Origin: Monocercomonoides exilis
Lineage: Eukaryota > Preaxostyla > Oxymonadida > Polymastigidae
Direction of reading: 5' to 3'
DNA length: 64,000 bases
NCBI GenBank assembly: GCA_001643675.2
Contig: LSRY02000013.1
Location: 2,501-66,500, forward strand
Shown: one piece after another, positions 52,396-63,834 of the stretch
Layout of the letters: each line of letters begins with the position of its first letter
How positions within the stretch are numbered: the first letter of the stretch is position 1
Position numbers and translations under genes: made by a program
Notes under the pieces: model-generated
The model's database searches: none
Told to the model about the DNA's origin: nothing
What the model saw: the letters and a program-made list of their open reading frames with translations, nothing else

Positions 52396-55365
52396 ATGAT
52401 TTGGGTTGCGTGCATGCTTTGCTATTTGTACAATAGCAATCTCATAGAAGGACATAAAGTTCAAGCAAACAATTCCAATCAAGAAAAAGAAGAAGCACAT
52501 AAGAAAGAGAATATTATCAGTGTTTTTGAAAGAATTGATCAACCGAGACAAGATTTCACAACAACAGGACAAGAGAAAAATGAAATCGTTGAAGAAGAGG
52601 ACGATTGCTCAGCCGAGAAAAATGAAAGGGAACTCGAAGAAGTTACAAATAAAAATATCATATTTGAAATGGAAGAATCCTCAGCGGCGTGTGAAAAAAT
52701 TGCCAAAAAAGAAATGATGCGCAATGAGAAAAATGAAGTGGATGTGGATGGAGAAAATGGAGTAGATAGCGAAGAATGCGGTCAAAAAGGAAAAGTCCCA
52801 TGCAAAACAATAAAGAAGGCTGTGGAGCGCTGCAAGCCAAAAAGTGCACTTACAATTTACATTGCAGAAAGCTGCAACAGATACGACATTGAGCCAATTG
52901 TTATTGAAGGATGCGAAATCAAAATATGTGTCAGAGAGGGAGCAAACAAACGAATTACAACAGCTTTGGATGAAAACAAAGTGCAAAAAGGGGATGGATT
53001 GTTCAATGTGAAAAGCAAGGGACGCTTTCACATGTATAGAACAGACATATGTGTGGACACAAAACGAGAAAGCGGACGAAATCAGGGACTAATTGCTGCT
53101 GAGGGAGAGGGGTCAGAGGTGGAACTGAACAGATTGAATATCAACAATATAGATTCTAATAACGCGCTGAACTGTGTGCTGATTCAATGCAAATTAGGAG
53201 GATTGAATCTTCAAATAGTCAAAATCTCAGAGTTTAACTCCTTTTGTGCGTTGATATTTGCAGAAGCGTCAAAATTTGTCAGAATGGATGAATTGAGTTT
53301 GGAAGCAATTTCCACACGGAGCAAAACTCAGTCAGTGGTCACAGTAACGGGTGAATGCCAATCAACATATTTTATTTATTGTGAATTTTCAAATTGCCAA
53401 TCGACAGATCACAAGCTTGGAGGAGCAGTTTATTTGGAAATTGAGAATGAAGAACATTCTTATTTATTTCAAGACTGCTGTTTTTCGAACTGTTCGTGCA
53501 AAGATACAAATGCGAACATTGGAAAAAGGAATGAGCAGCAAAATGACGAGTCAAAAGGAGGAGCAATATATATTCGAGTGGCCGATGAAGCGACTGGAAA
53601 ACTGAAGTTATCATTAAAAGGGATGATTATTTCAGACTGCACAGCAGACAAAGGGGAATATATTTTCATGTCTCTTCCAGCAGGAAGAGAGCAGATTGAC
53701 GAAAATGAATTTTCACTGGAAATGGAAGGGATATACGGGAAGGCTGATTATGTATTATTGGAAGTCAGGAGAGGGGAAGCTGCAATTATCGACCTTTTGG
53801 CAGACGATAAAAACAGACTGCCATATTGTTCTGGAAATGTTTATGTGGGAGGTGACAAAGCTGGCAATGAGAAATCATGTGGGCGAAAAGAAGAACCATG
53901 TGATATGATCAGCACAGCACTCAATCATAATCTTAGAAATAACTATTTGACAGTAAACATCATAAAGCGAGTCCTTGTTAACGAGCCACTGATTGATTTT
54001 CAGTACATAACTATTTCATCGATGTCAGATGCTTTTTCAGTGCCTTTCACAACAACTGGACAGAACAGAGGAACACTTCGAATTGGAGCAAATTTGAAAG
54101 CTGAAGACTCAATTGCAGTGTTTGGAGAAGAAGACACCTTCATTATTCTTGAACATTTTGATATTGAATATCCAGATGCAATAGAAGGAGACGCGCTTAA
54201 TTTGATTCATGGATCATATGGGCTGTACATTCTGGATGTTGTCTTTAGACCATGGTACACTGGATTAAAGGGTGAAAGTGTTCTTGGAGGAGAAGGAAAG
54301 CTTCTTCCATATAAATTGATTAAGTGCAACGAAATGAGAGGAAATATGACACAGCTAACCATTTATGGGAGAAACAGAAACATCACAAGAAAAAGTCAGC
54401 GTGAAAGCGATGAAGCTAACGAGAGACTCTCAACAACGAAGGGAAAATTTGAAAAGGAGAGAACAAATCGAATGAATGAAGAGGATAAACCATTGTGCTC
54501 TTGGGATTCTGGATTAATTTTTCTGGATTTTTTGTCTATGACACATGTTAATGACAGTAAATTTATTGACATTAGTGATGGTGTATTTTATTCATTGGCA
54601 TCGAATTTGAATCTGCATAATTGCAGCTTTGTGAACAATCATCCAGTTGACCGGGATTGGGAAAAATATCCTTCATTGCGTCACAACATTCGATTCAATG
54701 GAAGCGAGGGTTATGGGACTAATATACACTCATTGATGCCTGGAAGTGATGGATTGGATGGAAAGCCCTTTGGAATGCAAGCAAACAGAAAGGCACATGG
54801 AACAGCAGCGGAGAACATGGATTCATATTTCTTTTCACCCATTTTGAAGAACATAACAATGAAAAGAGATGAAACAAGCAATAAGAATGAACGTCAGGAC
54901 AAAAATGAAAATGAGAAAGAAATTGAGGCAGTTGTGCATGGATCGTATCTGTTTCCTTGTGGGCTGACGTTAGAAGCTTCGAAAAAAAAGAAAGGAGAAG
55001 AAATGAAATGGACAAATTGCCCAGTTTCGGAATATTCAAATGAGACAGAAATGAAAGTGAGGATTCCTCCATCTTTGCTTGATGTGGATGACTACACATC
55101 AGTGGTATGCCGCTTGACTTATTCAAGTGGAGTTATTAATGGAGAAAACAAGCATTCAGCAAATGTGATTTTGGTGAAGCAGAAGAAAAACGAGACAAAC
55201 GAAAGCAATTCGACAAAACTCACAAATGCACAACTTGTTGTAATCATTGTCTCTGTTAGCGTTTTTACTGTTGTTGCTGTTGCGTTCGTGATAGTGACTG
55301 TTGCGTGCGTAGTTAGAAGCAAAAAGCGAAGGCAATACAAATCCATCAAGGATTCGAAAATTTAA
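52396..55365 (+). CDS. Type I surface protein, smaller paralogue of the giant one
   Basis: Single exon, 989 residues. ATG 52396 is chosen because it starts a signal peptide (MIWVACMLCYLYNSN); the frame upstream lacks ATG. After an acidic/Lys linker come two C-G-x(5)-P-C modules (ECGQKGKVPCKTIKKAV near residue 130; SCGRKEEPCDMISTAL near 495), each followed by beta-strand-rich sequence in the style of pectate-lyase-like beta-helices (GGAVYLEI, FQDCCFSNCSC, KGGAIYIRV). The membrane-proximal domain (VVHGSYLFPCGLTLEA) matches IIHGKLLLPCNLSLEI of the giant protein at 26.7-33.4 kb, and SYFFSPILKNI matches SYFIPVLEEV. One membrane span (VVIIVSVSVFTVVAVAFVIV, about 948-973) precedes a short basic tail of 16 residues. 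So it is a cell-surface protein whose ectodomain resembles its paralogue but which lacks the long cytoplasmic tail. Confidence 0.85.
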   Translation: MIWVACMLCYLYNSNLIEGHKVQANNSNQEKEEAHKKENIISVFERIDQPRQDFTTTGQEKNEIVEEEDDCSAEKNERELEEVTNKNIIFEMEESSAACEKIAKKEMMRNEKNEVDVDGENGVDSEECGQKGKVPCKTIKKAVERCKPKSALTIYIAESCNRYDIEPIVIEGCEIKICVREGANKRITTALDENKVQKGDGLFNVKSKGRFHMYRTDICVDTKRESGRNQGLIAAEGEGSEVELNRLNINNIDSNNALNCVLIQCKLGGLNLQIVKISEFNSFCALIFAEASKFVRMDELSLEAISTRSKTQSVVTVTGECQSTYFIYCEFSNCQSTDHKLGGAVYLEIENEEHSYLFQDCCFSNCSCKDTNANIGKRNEQQNDESKGGAIYIRVADEATGKLKLSLKGMIISDCTADKGEYIFMSLPAGREQIDENEFSLEMEGIYGKADYVLLEVRRGEAAIIDLLADDKNRLPYCSGNVYVGGDKAGNEKSCGRKEEPCDMISTALNHNLRNNYLTVNIIKRVLVNEPLIDFQYITISSMSDAFSVPFTTTGQNRGTLRIGANLKAEDSIAVFGEEDTFIILEHFDIEYPDAIEGDALNLIHGSYGLYILDVVFRPWYTGLKGESVLGGEGKLLPYKLIKCNEMRGNMTQLTIYGRNRNITRKSQRESDEANERLSTTKGKFEKERTNRMNEEDKPLCSWDSGLIFLDFLSMTHVNDSKFIDISDGVFYSLASNLNLHNCSFVNNHPVDRDWEKYPSLRHNIRFNGSEGYGTNIHSLMPGSDGLDGKPFGMQANRKAHGTAAENMDSYFFSPILKNITMKRDETSNKNERQDKNENEKEIEAVVHGSYLFPCGLTLEASKKKKGEEMKWTNCPVSEYSNETEMKVRIPPSLLDVDDYTSVVCRLTYSSGVINGENKHSANVILVKQKKNETNESNSTKLTNAQLVVIIVSVSVFTVVAVAFVIVTVACVVRSKKRRQYKSIKDSKI

Positions 55366-55946
55366 AAAGGAAAAAAAAAGAATAATCAAATATCTTTTCA
55401 ACAATTTTTAGAGATTTTCACATTTTTATTTCAATTAGAGAATTTTGTTTGTGTATTTTATTTCGAATTTCGTTCAAAATTGAGATAGTTTGAATGAAAA
55501 TTTCTTATTTCAAAAAAAAAAAAGCTAATTTTTGTGAAAAAAACACATTCCTGTATAGTTTGTAATTCTAAGTTTATGTAGCTATTTATTTTTTCTTTTT
55601 TTAACTTTCTGTTTGTTTGAATCATCCAACTTCATCACAATAATAGACAATTTTTTCAAATCATTATTGCAATTCAAATAAAAGAAAGCCAGTCAAAAAT
55701 TACAAAATAATAACGCATTTTCAAAAAATGAAATAAAATGTTTGTAATTATTAATATCAATTTAGACAATATTTTTATATTCAACAGCCACTTGTTGCGG
55801 AAGAATTTCTGTGATATTAATGTGAATTTAGCAAATAAAAAGAGTGTGCATTTCTTGAATATTCTTTATCTTTTGTCATTTTATAACGTTCACAAACAAC
55901 AGATTGTAAATATTCATGCTTAACACTGGTAATTGACAATTATTTG
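55366..55946. other. AT-rich intergenic DNA
   Basis: No gene recognised. A TTG/ATG frame at 55738-55923 (MFVIININLDNIFIFN) is AT-driven and not called. Confidence 0.4.
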
Positions 55947-56699
55947 ATGAAATCAATAATTGATTCTGGGCTTGATCAAATGGATTCTCTTTTTGAAGCT
56001 AACGGTGTTTTTCAATACATTGGCCGTAATCTCGGATGCTGCTGTGAAGAAGACTGTGATTGCGACGTATACTGCGCACCATCACCAATAGGTGGGCAAT
56101 GCGCGAACTGCGGACATCATCCTTTATCTCATTGTCGTCTTTGCGATAAATGTCAAGATCCAATTCTTGATGAGAAATCTGCATATCATCTATGCTGTTT
56201 AGATCTCTTGTGTGAAAAATGCGAAGCGTCTTATAGTGTGAATTTTTCTTTTTTTCTTTTAAAATTATGCATTTTATTCGATTCTGAATATTTTAGAGCC
56301 AGATGAAGATATTATTTGTCCTCGTTGCTCATGCCTAACACCAAGAAAGCCATTTGTTATTTCAGAAACAGATAAGCCAAAAGAGAAACCACAAACTTTG
56401 GAAGATCATTTTCAAACTGCTGTCGCTCGTGTTGCTCTTCTAGAAAAACAACCTTCGACAGATATAATGCTTCAACTTTACAGTCTCTTTAAACAACAAA
56501 GTACTGGAGATTGTACTGGAAAGAGGCCTGGAATGACTGACATTAAAGCAAGAGCAAAATATGATGCATGGAATTCTCGAAAAGGCATGAACATCAAATT
56601 TATCTTTTTCTTTATTAATTTTTTAAATATTGAATAGGCATGTCAAAAGAAGAAGCTATGAAAGAATACATCAAAGTTGTTGATTCGCTGATGAAGTGA
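55947..56699 (+). CDS. Cys-rich zinc-binding + acyl-CoA-binding (ACBP) fusion protein
   Basis: Exons 55947-56235, 56297-56584 and 56638-56699 give 212 residues. The first intron is GTGTGAAT..TTTTAG; the second begins GC (GCATGAAC..GAATAG), a GC-AG intron that alone keeps the reading into GMSKEEAMKEYIKVV. The N-terminal 125 residues hold many paired cysteines (GCCCEEDCDCDVYC, GGQCANCGHHPLSHCRLCDK, LLCEKCEASY, IICPRCSCL), consistent with zinc ribbons or a LIM/RING-like fold. The C-terminal 85 residues are an acyl-CoA-binding domain (FQTAVARVALLEKQPS, LYSLFKQQSTGDCTGKRPGM, ARAKYDAWNSRKG) with the conserved YxxxKQ and KWxAW-type positions. ACBPs bind long-chain acyl-CoA esters in the cytosol. Joining this to a zinc-binding domain is unusual. 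Confidence 0.85.
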
Positions 56700-57033
56700 A
56701 TTCATATCACAATAATTTTACAGCTTTTTGCATGACTCTACCATGCGCATGCATCACTCACTTTTTTTTGTAAGTTTGTTTTTGTTGATGAAAAAAATCT
56801 TTTCATTTCGCGATTATTTCAATTGAAAAACGCATAATCCCGCTTTTGAACAATATGTAAAAGCTAAAATTTATATAAATATTTATCATTCGAATAAGAA
56901 AAGAATTTTAAAGACTAGGCTCAGGATTTGTTTTGTTATCAAGAAAGTTTGCATGAAATCAACAATAACTCACAGATCAACCCACTAATAAATTCAATTC
57001 TTTCTTCTTAAATAATATTTATCGTTTTTTGCA
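56700..57033. other. Spacer upstream of POLD1
   Basis: About 330 bp, AT-rich, with no frame. Presumably the promoter of the polymerase gene. Confidence 0.45.
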
Positions 57034-60000
57034 ATGAGCGATCCTTTTAAAAGAAGAAATGAATTTCAGCAATTTGCAAGGCCAAGAGGAAATATTGGCC
57101 ATGATGAAACAAAATCTTTAGGTTTTAACTTCTTTGAAATATCAGAACTAATTTATTATTTCACACTAAAATTATATTTACTTTGAAGTGTTCCAATGGA
57201 TTGATACAGATTATACAGTTTTACAAGAACCTTTGCCAGATATGCCTGGTTCACGCGTTGGACAAGTATTTCTTCTTTATTGGAATGAAAATTAAATTAT
57301 CACTTATCAATTGAATTGAAATTAGGTTCCATGCATCAGATTTTATGGAATCACAGAAGAAGGAACTTCTGTGCTTGTGAATTGTCATGGCTTTACTCCA
57401 TATTTATACATCCAAGTGTGCATGAAATTTCATTTTAATTATGATTCAAATTCACATGTTAAATATAGGAACCTCCGAATTTCACATCTGAACATATAAA
57501 AGCATTGACTGCAGCTCTGAATATTCATGTTTGTGAAAATTACAAATTGAATGAGATGATATTTTATGCAACGTTAATTGTTTCAAGGCTCCTGTGCATT
57601 CAATACACAGAACTCAAAAGATGAGTATTTATAATTATCATGATAAATTGGTGAATTTTCTTAAAATATTTGTCCAGCTTCCTTGGCACGTTCCAGTTAT
57701 TCGACGTGTGATTCTCTATTCTTTATCAGTCTTCATTATTTCGTGAATTGAATTATCAGAGGCTTTGAAAGCAGGAGTTGTTATTGAAGGATACGGACAG
57801 AGGGCATTTCAAACATACGAATCAAACATTGATTTCGTCCTTCGACATTTGTTCGATGCAAAAGCAGTTGGCTGCAGCTGGGTCGAACTGCCCGCAAACG
57901 AATATAAGCTCAGAGGAAACGATTCATCAAGTCCTTCGCAGCTGAAACCGTCAAGCACTTGCCATTTGGAAGCTGACATTGCGTGTGCACTGCATTTGTC
58001 CCTCCAAAATATATTCGCAATTAACGAATCTTTTATCGCTAATTTTCTTTATATATTTTTCAATTGGACTTATCACGCTTTCGAATATTTTTTGCTTGCC
58101 GTTCAACAACGTCAGATTCCACAAACTTATTTTCCATCCACCTGACGGTAAATACATGTCAATTGCACCTTTTCGTGTGCTATCGTTCGATATTGAATGT
58201 GTTGCCTCCCAAAAAGGAACTTTTCCACAGCCAGAAAAAGACAAAGTCATCCAAATATGCGCAACTGTTGCTGTTTATGGTTTATTTTGCACTTTCTTTC
58301 TTTTTTGCTTGTCGAAGAGATTCCGAATAATTTTCTCATTTTCTTAAAAAAATTGACTCGAATGTTAATTGCATTGTGCGTTTATGTGAACAATTCATCC
58401 TCCGTTTTGTCTTTGCGTCCAGGCAAAGTCGAGCCGCTGTTCCGCATTGCCCTTGTGCTCAACACCTGCACGCCGATCATCGGTGCGCATGTCTTTTCTT
58501 ATGCGACAGAAGAGGAGCTGCTGAATGCGTGGGCAGACCTCGTCACCATCATCGACCCTGACATTCTCACAGGATATAACATCATGAACTTCGATATACC
58601 TTATTTGTACAAGCGCGCAACAGCACTCAAATGCACTGGCTCCCACAAAATAGGTAGAATCACCAACTCTCCAATGACTGTGTGTAATTTTTAACTTATT
58701 TCAGATTGTTATAAATCTTATACAAATAAAAATGCTCTTTTTATTTTCCCCCACCCTCTTAATACACACATGTGTCTTTATTCTAAAAATTTCATATTTG
58801 TTTCCTTTCCCCAGGTGAAACTGTCGAGCTTCCACAGCAACCAGCAGGGCCACCGCGAGACACATGACATCTCAATCGACGGGCGGGTGATGATTGACAT
58901 GCTGACGGTGATGCAGAACGACTACCGCCTCTCGTCGTACTCGCTGAACTCTGTCTCTCAGAAGTTCCTGGGCGAGCAGAAGGAAGACGTGCACTGGACA
59001 ATCATCGGCGACCTGTTTGAGAAGGACGCAGAGTCGAGGCAGCGGCTGGCTGTGTACTGTCTAAAGGACTCGCTGCTGCCCTGGCGGCTGATGACGAAGC
59101 TGATGGTGATTGTCAACTTTGTGGAGATGGCGCGGGTGACGGGTGTGCCAATGAGCTACTTGTCTATCCGGGGGCAGCAGGTGCGTGTGGTGTCGCAGCT
59201 GTACCGCAAGGCAGCTGAGCACAACATGCTCATCCCAGTCTCTGAGACAGGCATCTCCGACGACAAATACCAAGGCGCCACAGTCATCGACCCGCTGAGA
59301 GGGTACTACGAAGATCCCATCGTGACGCTGGATTTCTCGTCGCTGTATCCGTCCATCATGATCTGCCACAACTTGTGCTATTCCACCCTCCTGCGGCCAG
59401 ACCAGGTGGGCAGGATGAACCCGAACGACTATGTCAAATCGCCCTCAGGCAACTTCTTTGTGAAGGCGTCTGTTAAAAGAGGGATCCTCCCTATCATTTT
59501 GGAAGACCTGCTGAAGGCGCGTGCGAAGGCGAAGAAGGAGATGAAGGAGGCGTCTGACCCGTTCAACGCTGCTGTTCTGAATGGGAGGCAGCTGGCAATG
59601 AAAGTGGTGGCAAACAGTGTGTATGGCTTCACTGGTGCACAGGTGGGGAAGCTGCCGTGTTTGGAGATCTCGCGGAGTGTGACAGCGTTTGGGCGAGAAA
59701 TGATTCTGAAGACGAAGAACATTGTGGAGACACACTATGTGAAGGCGAACGGGTTTGAGGACGATGCGATTGTGGTGTATGGAGATACAGATTCAGTCAT
59801 GGTGAAGTTTGGGATGAAAGACTTGCACACAGCAATGGAGAGAGGGAGAGAGGCTGCAGCGTTCATCACATCGCAGTTTGCTCCGCCTGTCAAGTTGGAG
59901 TTTGAGAAGGTGTACTGGCCGTATCTGCTGATGTCGAAGAAGCGATATGCAGGGCTGTTCTGGACGAAAGAAGATAAATTTGACAAGATCGACACGAAGG

Positions 60001-60884
60001 GTATTGAGACAGTGCGAAGAGATAACTGCCCGATGGTGCGGCTGGTGGTGGAGACGTGTCTGCAGAAGATTCTGGTGGCGAGAGATTTGGAAGGCGCACA
60101 GAACTTTGCGAAGCAGATTATTGCAGATTTGCTGCAGAACAAGCTGGACATGTCGCTGCTGGTGATCTCCAAGCAGTTCTCAAGACCAGCCAAGATGTAT
60201 GACTCGAAGCAGCCGCATGTGGAGCTGGCAGAAAGGATGAGGAAAAGAGAAGGAACAGCACCGCAAGTCGGGGAGAGAGTGTTCTTTGTGATTGTGGAAG
60301 GGGCAAAAGGGGCGAAAGGGTATGAGAAGTCGGAGGATCCGCTGTATGCGATGACGAACGGCATCCCCATTGACACTGACTATTATCTGGAGCACCAGCT
60401 GAAAGGGCCGCTGGAGCGTCTGTTCTCGCCCATTCTGAAAGAACGTGTGACCAGTCTGTTTGAAGGCGACCACACGCGCATCAGAAGAAAGCCACCCACA
60501 TCGCGTACATCTCAGTCAGCATCATCGGCGCTGATGAAGTTTGTGGGTGTGGCACGCGCCTGCATCAACTGCCGGGTGAAGCTGACTCCGCAGGAGACAG
60601 GCGCTGTGTGTTCGTCGTGCAAGGCGAAGGAGGGGGAGTTCTTGATGGAGGCACAGAAGACTGTCGCACAGGCAGAGGAGCAGTTCGGACACGTCATGGC
60701 ACAGTGCCAGCGCTGCTCATCCTCTTTGCACACACCTTTCTTATGCTCAAGCAGAGATTGCCCTCTTTTCTATCTCAGAACGAAAGTGAAGAAAGATCTT
60801 GAGGATGCATACGAATGCTTGGAACGTTTTGGCCCACCATGCGTAATTCCAAATCCTCCAATTCCTGTGTGCTCTTCGACTTAA
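57034..60884 (+). CDS. POLD1: DNA polymerase delta catalytic subunit, 9 exons
   Basis: Exons 57034-57121, 57189-57265, 57326-57415, 57469-57528, 57588-57705, 57760-57982, 58116-58279, 58423-58679 and 58815-60884 join in phase to 1,048 residues; the human enzyme has 1,107. Exonuclease motifs: SFDIECVASQKG (Exo I), NIMNFDIPYL (Exo II), YCLKDSLLP (Exo III, about 440). Polymerase motifs: DFSSLYPSIMICHN (A, about 532), KVVANSVYGFTGAQ (B, about 622), YGDTDSVMVKF (C, about 681). The C-terminus has CysA (CINCRVKL ... CSSC) and CysB (CQRC ... CSSRDCPLF); CysB binds a 4Fe-4S cluster in the family. It copies the lagging strand and proofreads at the nuclear replication fork with PCNA. All catalytic acids are present. 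The first eight exons are short (60-257 bp) and AT-rich; the last covers two thirds of the protein and is much richer in GC. Introns use GTGTGN donors four times. 3' spacer to the next gene is 266 bp. Confidence 0.97.
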
Positions 60885-61150
60885 AAGTTAATTGGTTTTT
60901 TTTCTGTATTCACTTGTCTTAAATTTATCAATCCCACTTCATTCATTATATATATATTTTTTGAAAAATAAAAAGTTTGATTTTCAACTTATTGATAAAT
61001 AATTTATTTATTAGTCTTTATAACAAATGAAGGGACTTTTTGATCAAATTGATTTAGAATGAAGTGTGTTTTTAAAAATTGAGCATGCTTTTGTTTCTTT
61101 AACTTTGTTATGCTTTATTTGATTTTGTATAACATACTAATGCGTTGCGA

Positions 61151-63834
61151 ATGCTTAAAATTTTGCTTAGTCCTCTTAAATTAACTATTAACCCACAGCC
61201 AAGAAAATTGACTATTGAAGATATTAAGCACTTCCCAAAAGCTGAGCTTCATTGCCATCTTGGTGTGCTTACATCTGTTATATAATGCATCATTTTTATT
61301 TTTCATTCCTGCTCATTAAAGACGGAAGCATTCGACCAAAAACAGTCATTGATCTTGCATTGGAGCAAGTTTGCTTTGTTCTTTAAGCAAAGAAATAATC
61401 GATTTAACTTGGGATTCGTAATGTTATTGATTTTATTTTATTGGTTTTTATTTCATAGGGAGTGAAATTGGACACTTTTGATGTTGACGAATTGACAAAA
61501 CTTTTAAAAGTCCCAGAAGATTGCCCTGATCTTACTGTTTATCTTCGTTCATTTGATATTTCGTTGAAAGTTTTGCAACAACCATATGCACTTACCAGAA
61601 CAGTTTATGAAATTGCTGAAGATGCTTATCATGATGGAATTTCATATTTGGAAATTCGTTTTGCTCCAATCCTCCATACTTCAAATGGTCATACTCTCTC
61701 AGAAATTATGCATGCAGTTGTTGAGGGACGTCTTTTGGCAGAAGCAAATTTCCCTATTACAGTTCGTATCATTGTGTGCGCCATGCGTCAATTGTCTCCT
61801 GCTGAATCTCTTAATGCTGTGGAAGTTGTGTGGAGATATAGCAACCAAGGTGTTGTTGGTTTTGATGTCGCAGGACCAGAGTTTGGATTCATGCCTGGAA
61901 ATCATAAAGACGCATTTGAATTGGCTCACAGAAAGGGTCTTCCCGCAACAATTCATGCTGGAGAAGCTGCTGGATGGGAATCTGTTGATGAAGCTATCAA
62001 TGTTTGCGGTGCTCAAAGAATTGGACATGGTGTTCGAATGAACGAAAATCCAAAGTTAGTGCAACATGTGATTAATAGACGCATTCCAGTTGAATCATGC
62101 CCAACTTCAAACACACAAACACGCGCTGTTAAGAGCATGAAAGAGCATCCTATCAGAGAATACTTTGACCAAGGAATGGTTATATTCCCTTGCACTGATA
62201 ACACAACTGTCAGCAACGTTACACTGAGCCAGGAGTATTTGCGCCTTCATTTGGAAAAGGACTTCACAGTTGAGGAGTTGGTTAGGATGGTTGACTATGG
62301 TCTGTCATCTGGCTTCATCTCATACAATCACAGAACACGTTTGCGTTTGGAGTCAATGAAGAAGATTCTGACTTATTTGTCATCTCAAGGATTCAACATC
62401 GACGGAATTGTCCATGATCTTCCCATCCACGATCGAATTTTCTATTCAATCTGCCCACAGCAAACAGTTCCAAGAATGTACTGGGACAACTACAAGAACC
62501 CAAAAATCACAGCAGACGTTATTCGCCAACTTCCAAAAGTTGATATGCACGTCAGACTTGTTGGAGGAATGACATTGGACAATCTTTGGGATTTATCAAC
62601 GAAGCAAAAAGGAAACAAGATGGTCGAAGAATTTGAAACCAAAGAGGCTGTTGTCGAGTACTTCAAGAATAAGAACCAGGAAGGAAGCAAATTTGACCTG
62701 GCAAAAGCACGCAAATACATGCTGAATGTTATGCAGTCTAAAGAGCAAATTGAAATTGCAATGGACGATATCTTCCGTGTGTCAAAGTCTGAGAATATCA
62801 TCTTCCAGTCTCTTATGGTTCGTCCAAAAGACCACACATTGGGTGGATTGAAGGAGGAAGAAGTCATTGACATCGTGATCAAATCAAAAGAAGAGAACGA
62901 AAAGAAATACGGCATTCGCTCCAACATCTTCCTTTGCGCACGTCTTCCTGAAGACGATCCGTTTGACGTGATGAACGTTGCTCAGCTTATCTTGAAATAC
63001 AGAGAAAGAGGTGTTGTTGGATTTGCATCCTTTGGTGACGATCTCCCATCGCACGATATGCAGTTCTTCCAACAGGCATTTTCGTTCATGAAGAAGAACA
63101 TGATCCCTGTTGTCATCTCAGCCGGAAGAACAACTCCAAAGTCTGTTCTCACAGCTGTTGTTGATGGTGGTGCTGCACGTGTCTCTGGTGGCTACACAAT
63201 CCACACGCACCCATACATCGTCAAGTGGCTCTCAGATCGTCAGATTCCTGTTGATCTTTCTGTCACACAGCACATGAAGGAGCATTCCAAGCGTATGGAA
63301 TCATTTGCTGGTAATGTTATTCGTTTTTTGTATGACAACGATGTGCGTGTTGTTTTGTGCTCTGTTGGAAGAACACTGGAAAGCTGTCCTTCTCTGAACA
63401 CTGTGATTGAGCGTGTCGTATCAGATTGCAACATCAAAGTGCACGAACTTCTTGATTTGCTGTCGTTTGCTTTGAGAAGCAGCCCGCTTCCATTCGCAGA
63501 GAGAGAAGTGATGTATCGCGATTTCTTGGCACAATCTCATGATGTTCTGGAGAAGCACGGCTTCCGTCACTTCTGGAAGAAAGCCATCTTCGGAGATGCT
63601 TATATTCCATTCCCCGATCCACATCCAAAACTTGCTGAGTTGACCGAAGGATCTGCTTCACCTTCAACTATTCCAAGTACAGCCCAACAGGAAGCAGCAA
63701 CACCAGATTCACAGGCATCTTCAACATCACCTCATGGTGTACCTGCCAAATCCCTCAAAGTTACAACACCTTCTGGAAAGGTTATCAGCGTTGAAGGTGG
63801 GTCTGCAAATATGAGATTGGCAGACGAACAGTAA
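61151..63834 (+). CDS. ADA: Tandem adenosine deaminase: active domain plus dead domain
   Basis: Exons 61151-61262, 61322-61368 and 61459-63834 give 844 residues, about twice a normal adenosine deaminase (about 360). The introns carry GTGTGC and GTTTGC donors. Domain 1 (residues about 25-370) has every zinc and catalytic motif: ELHCHLDGS (His34, His36), TIHAGEA (219-222, catalytic Glu), IGHGVR (His243) and PCTDN (Asp300); it should convert adenosine to inosine in the cytosol. Domain 2 (about 405-790) has the same fold order but has lost them: DMHVRLVGG (second His is Arg), VISAGRT in place of HAGE, SGGYTIH in place of GHG, and CSVGRT in place of the Asp motif. The last 60 residues are Ser/Thr/Pro-rich. 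Domain 2 is fully open and conserved in length, so it is likely kept as a regulatory or dimerising pseudoenzyme. ADGF and AMP deaminases were considered; the spacing fits ADA best. Confidence 0.92.
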
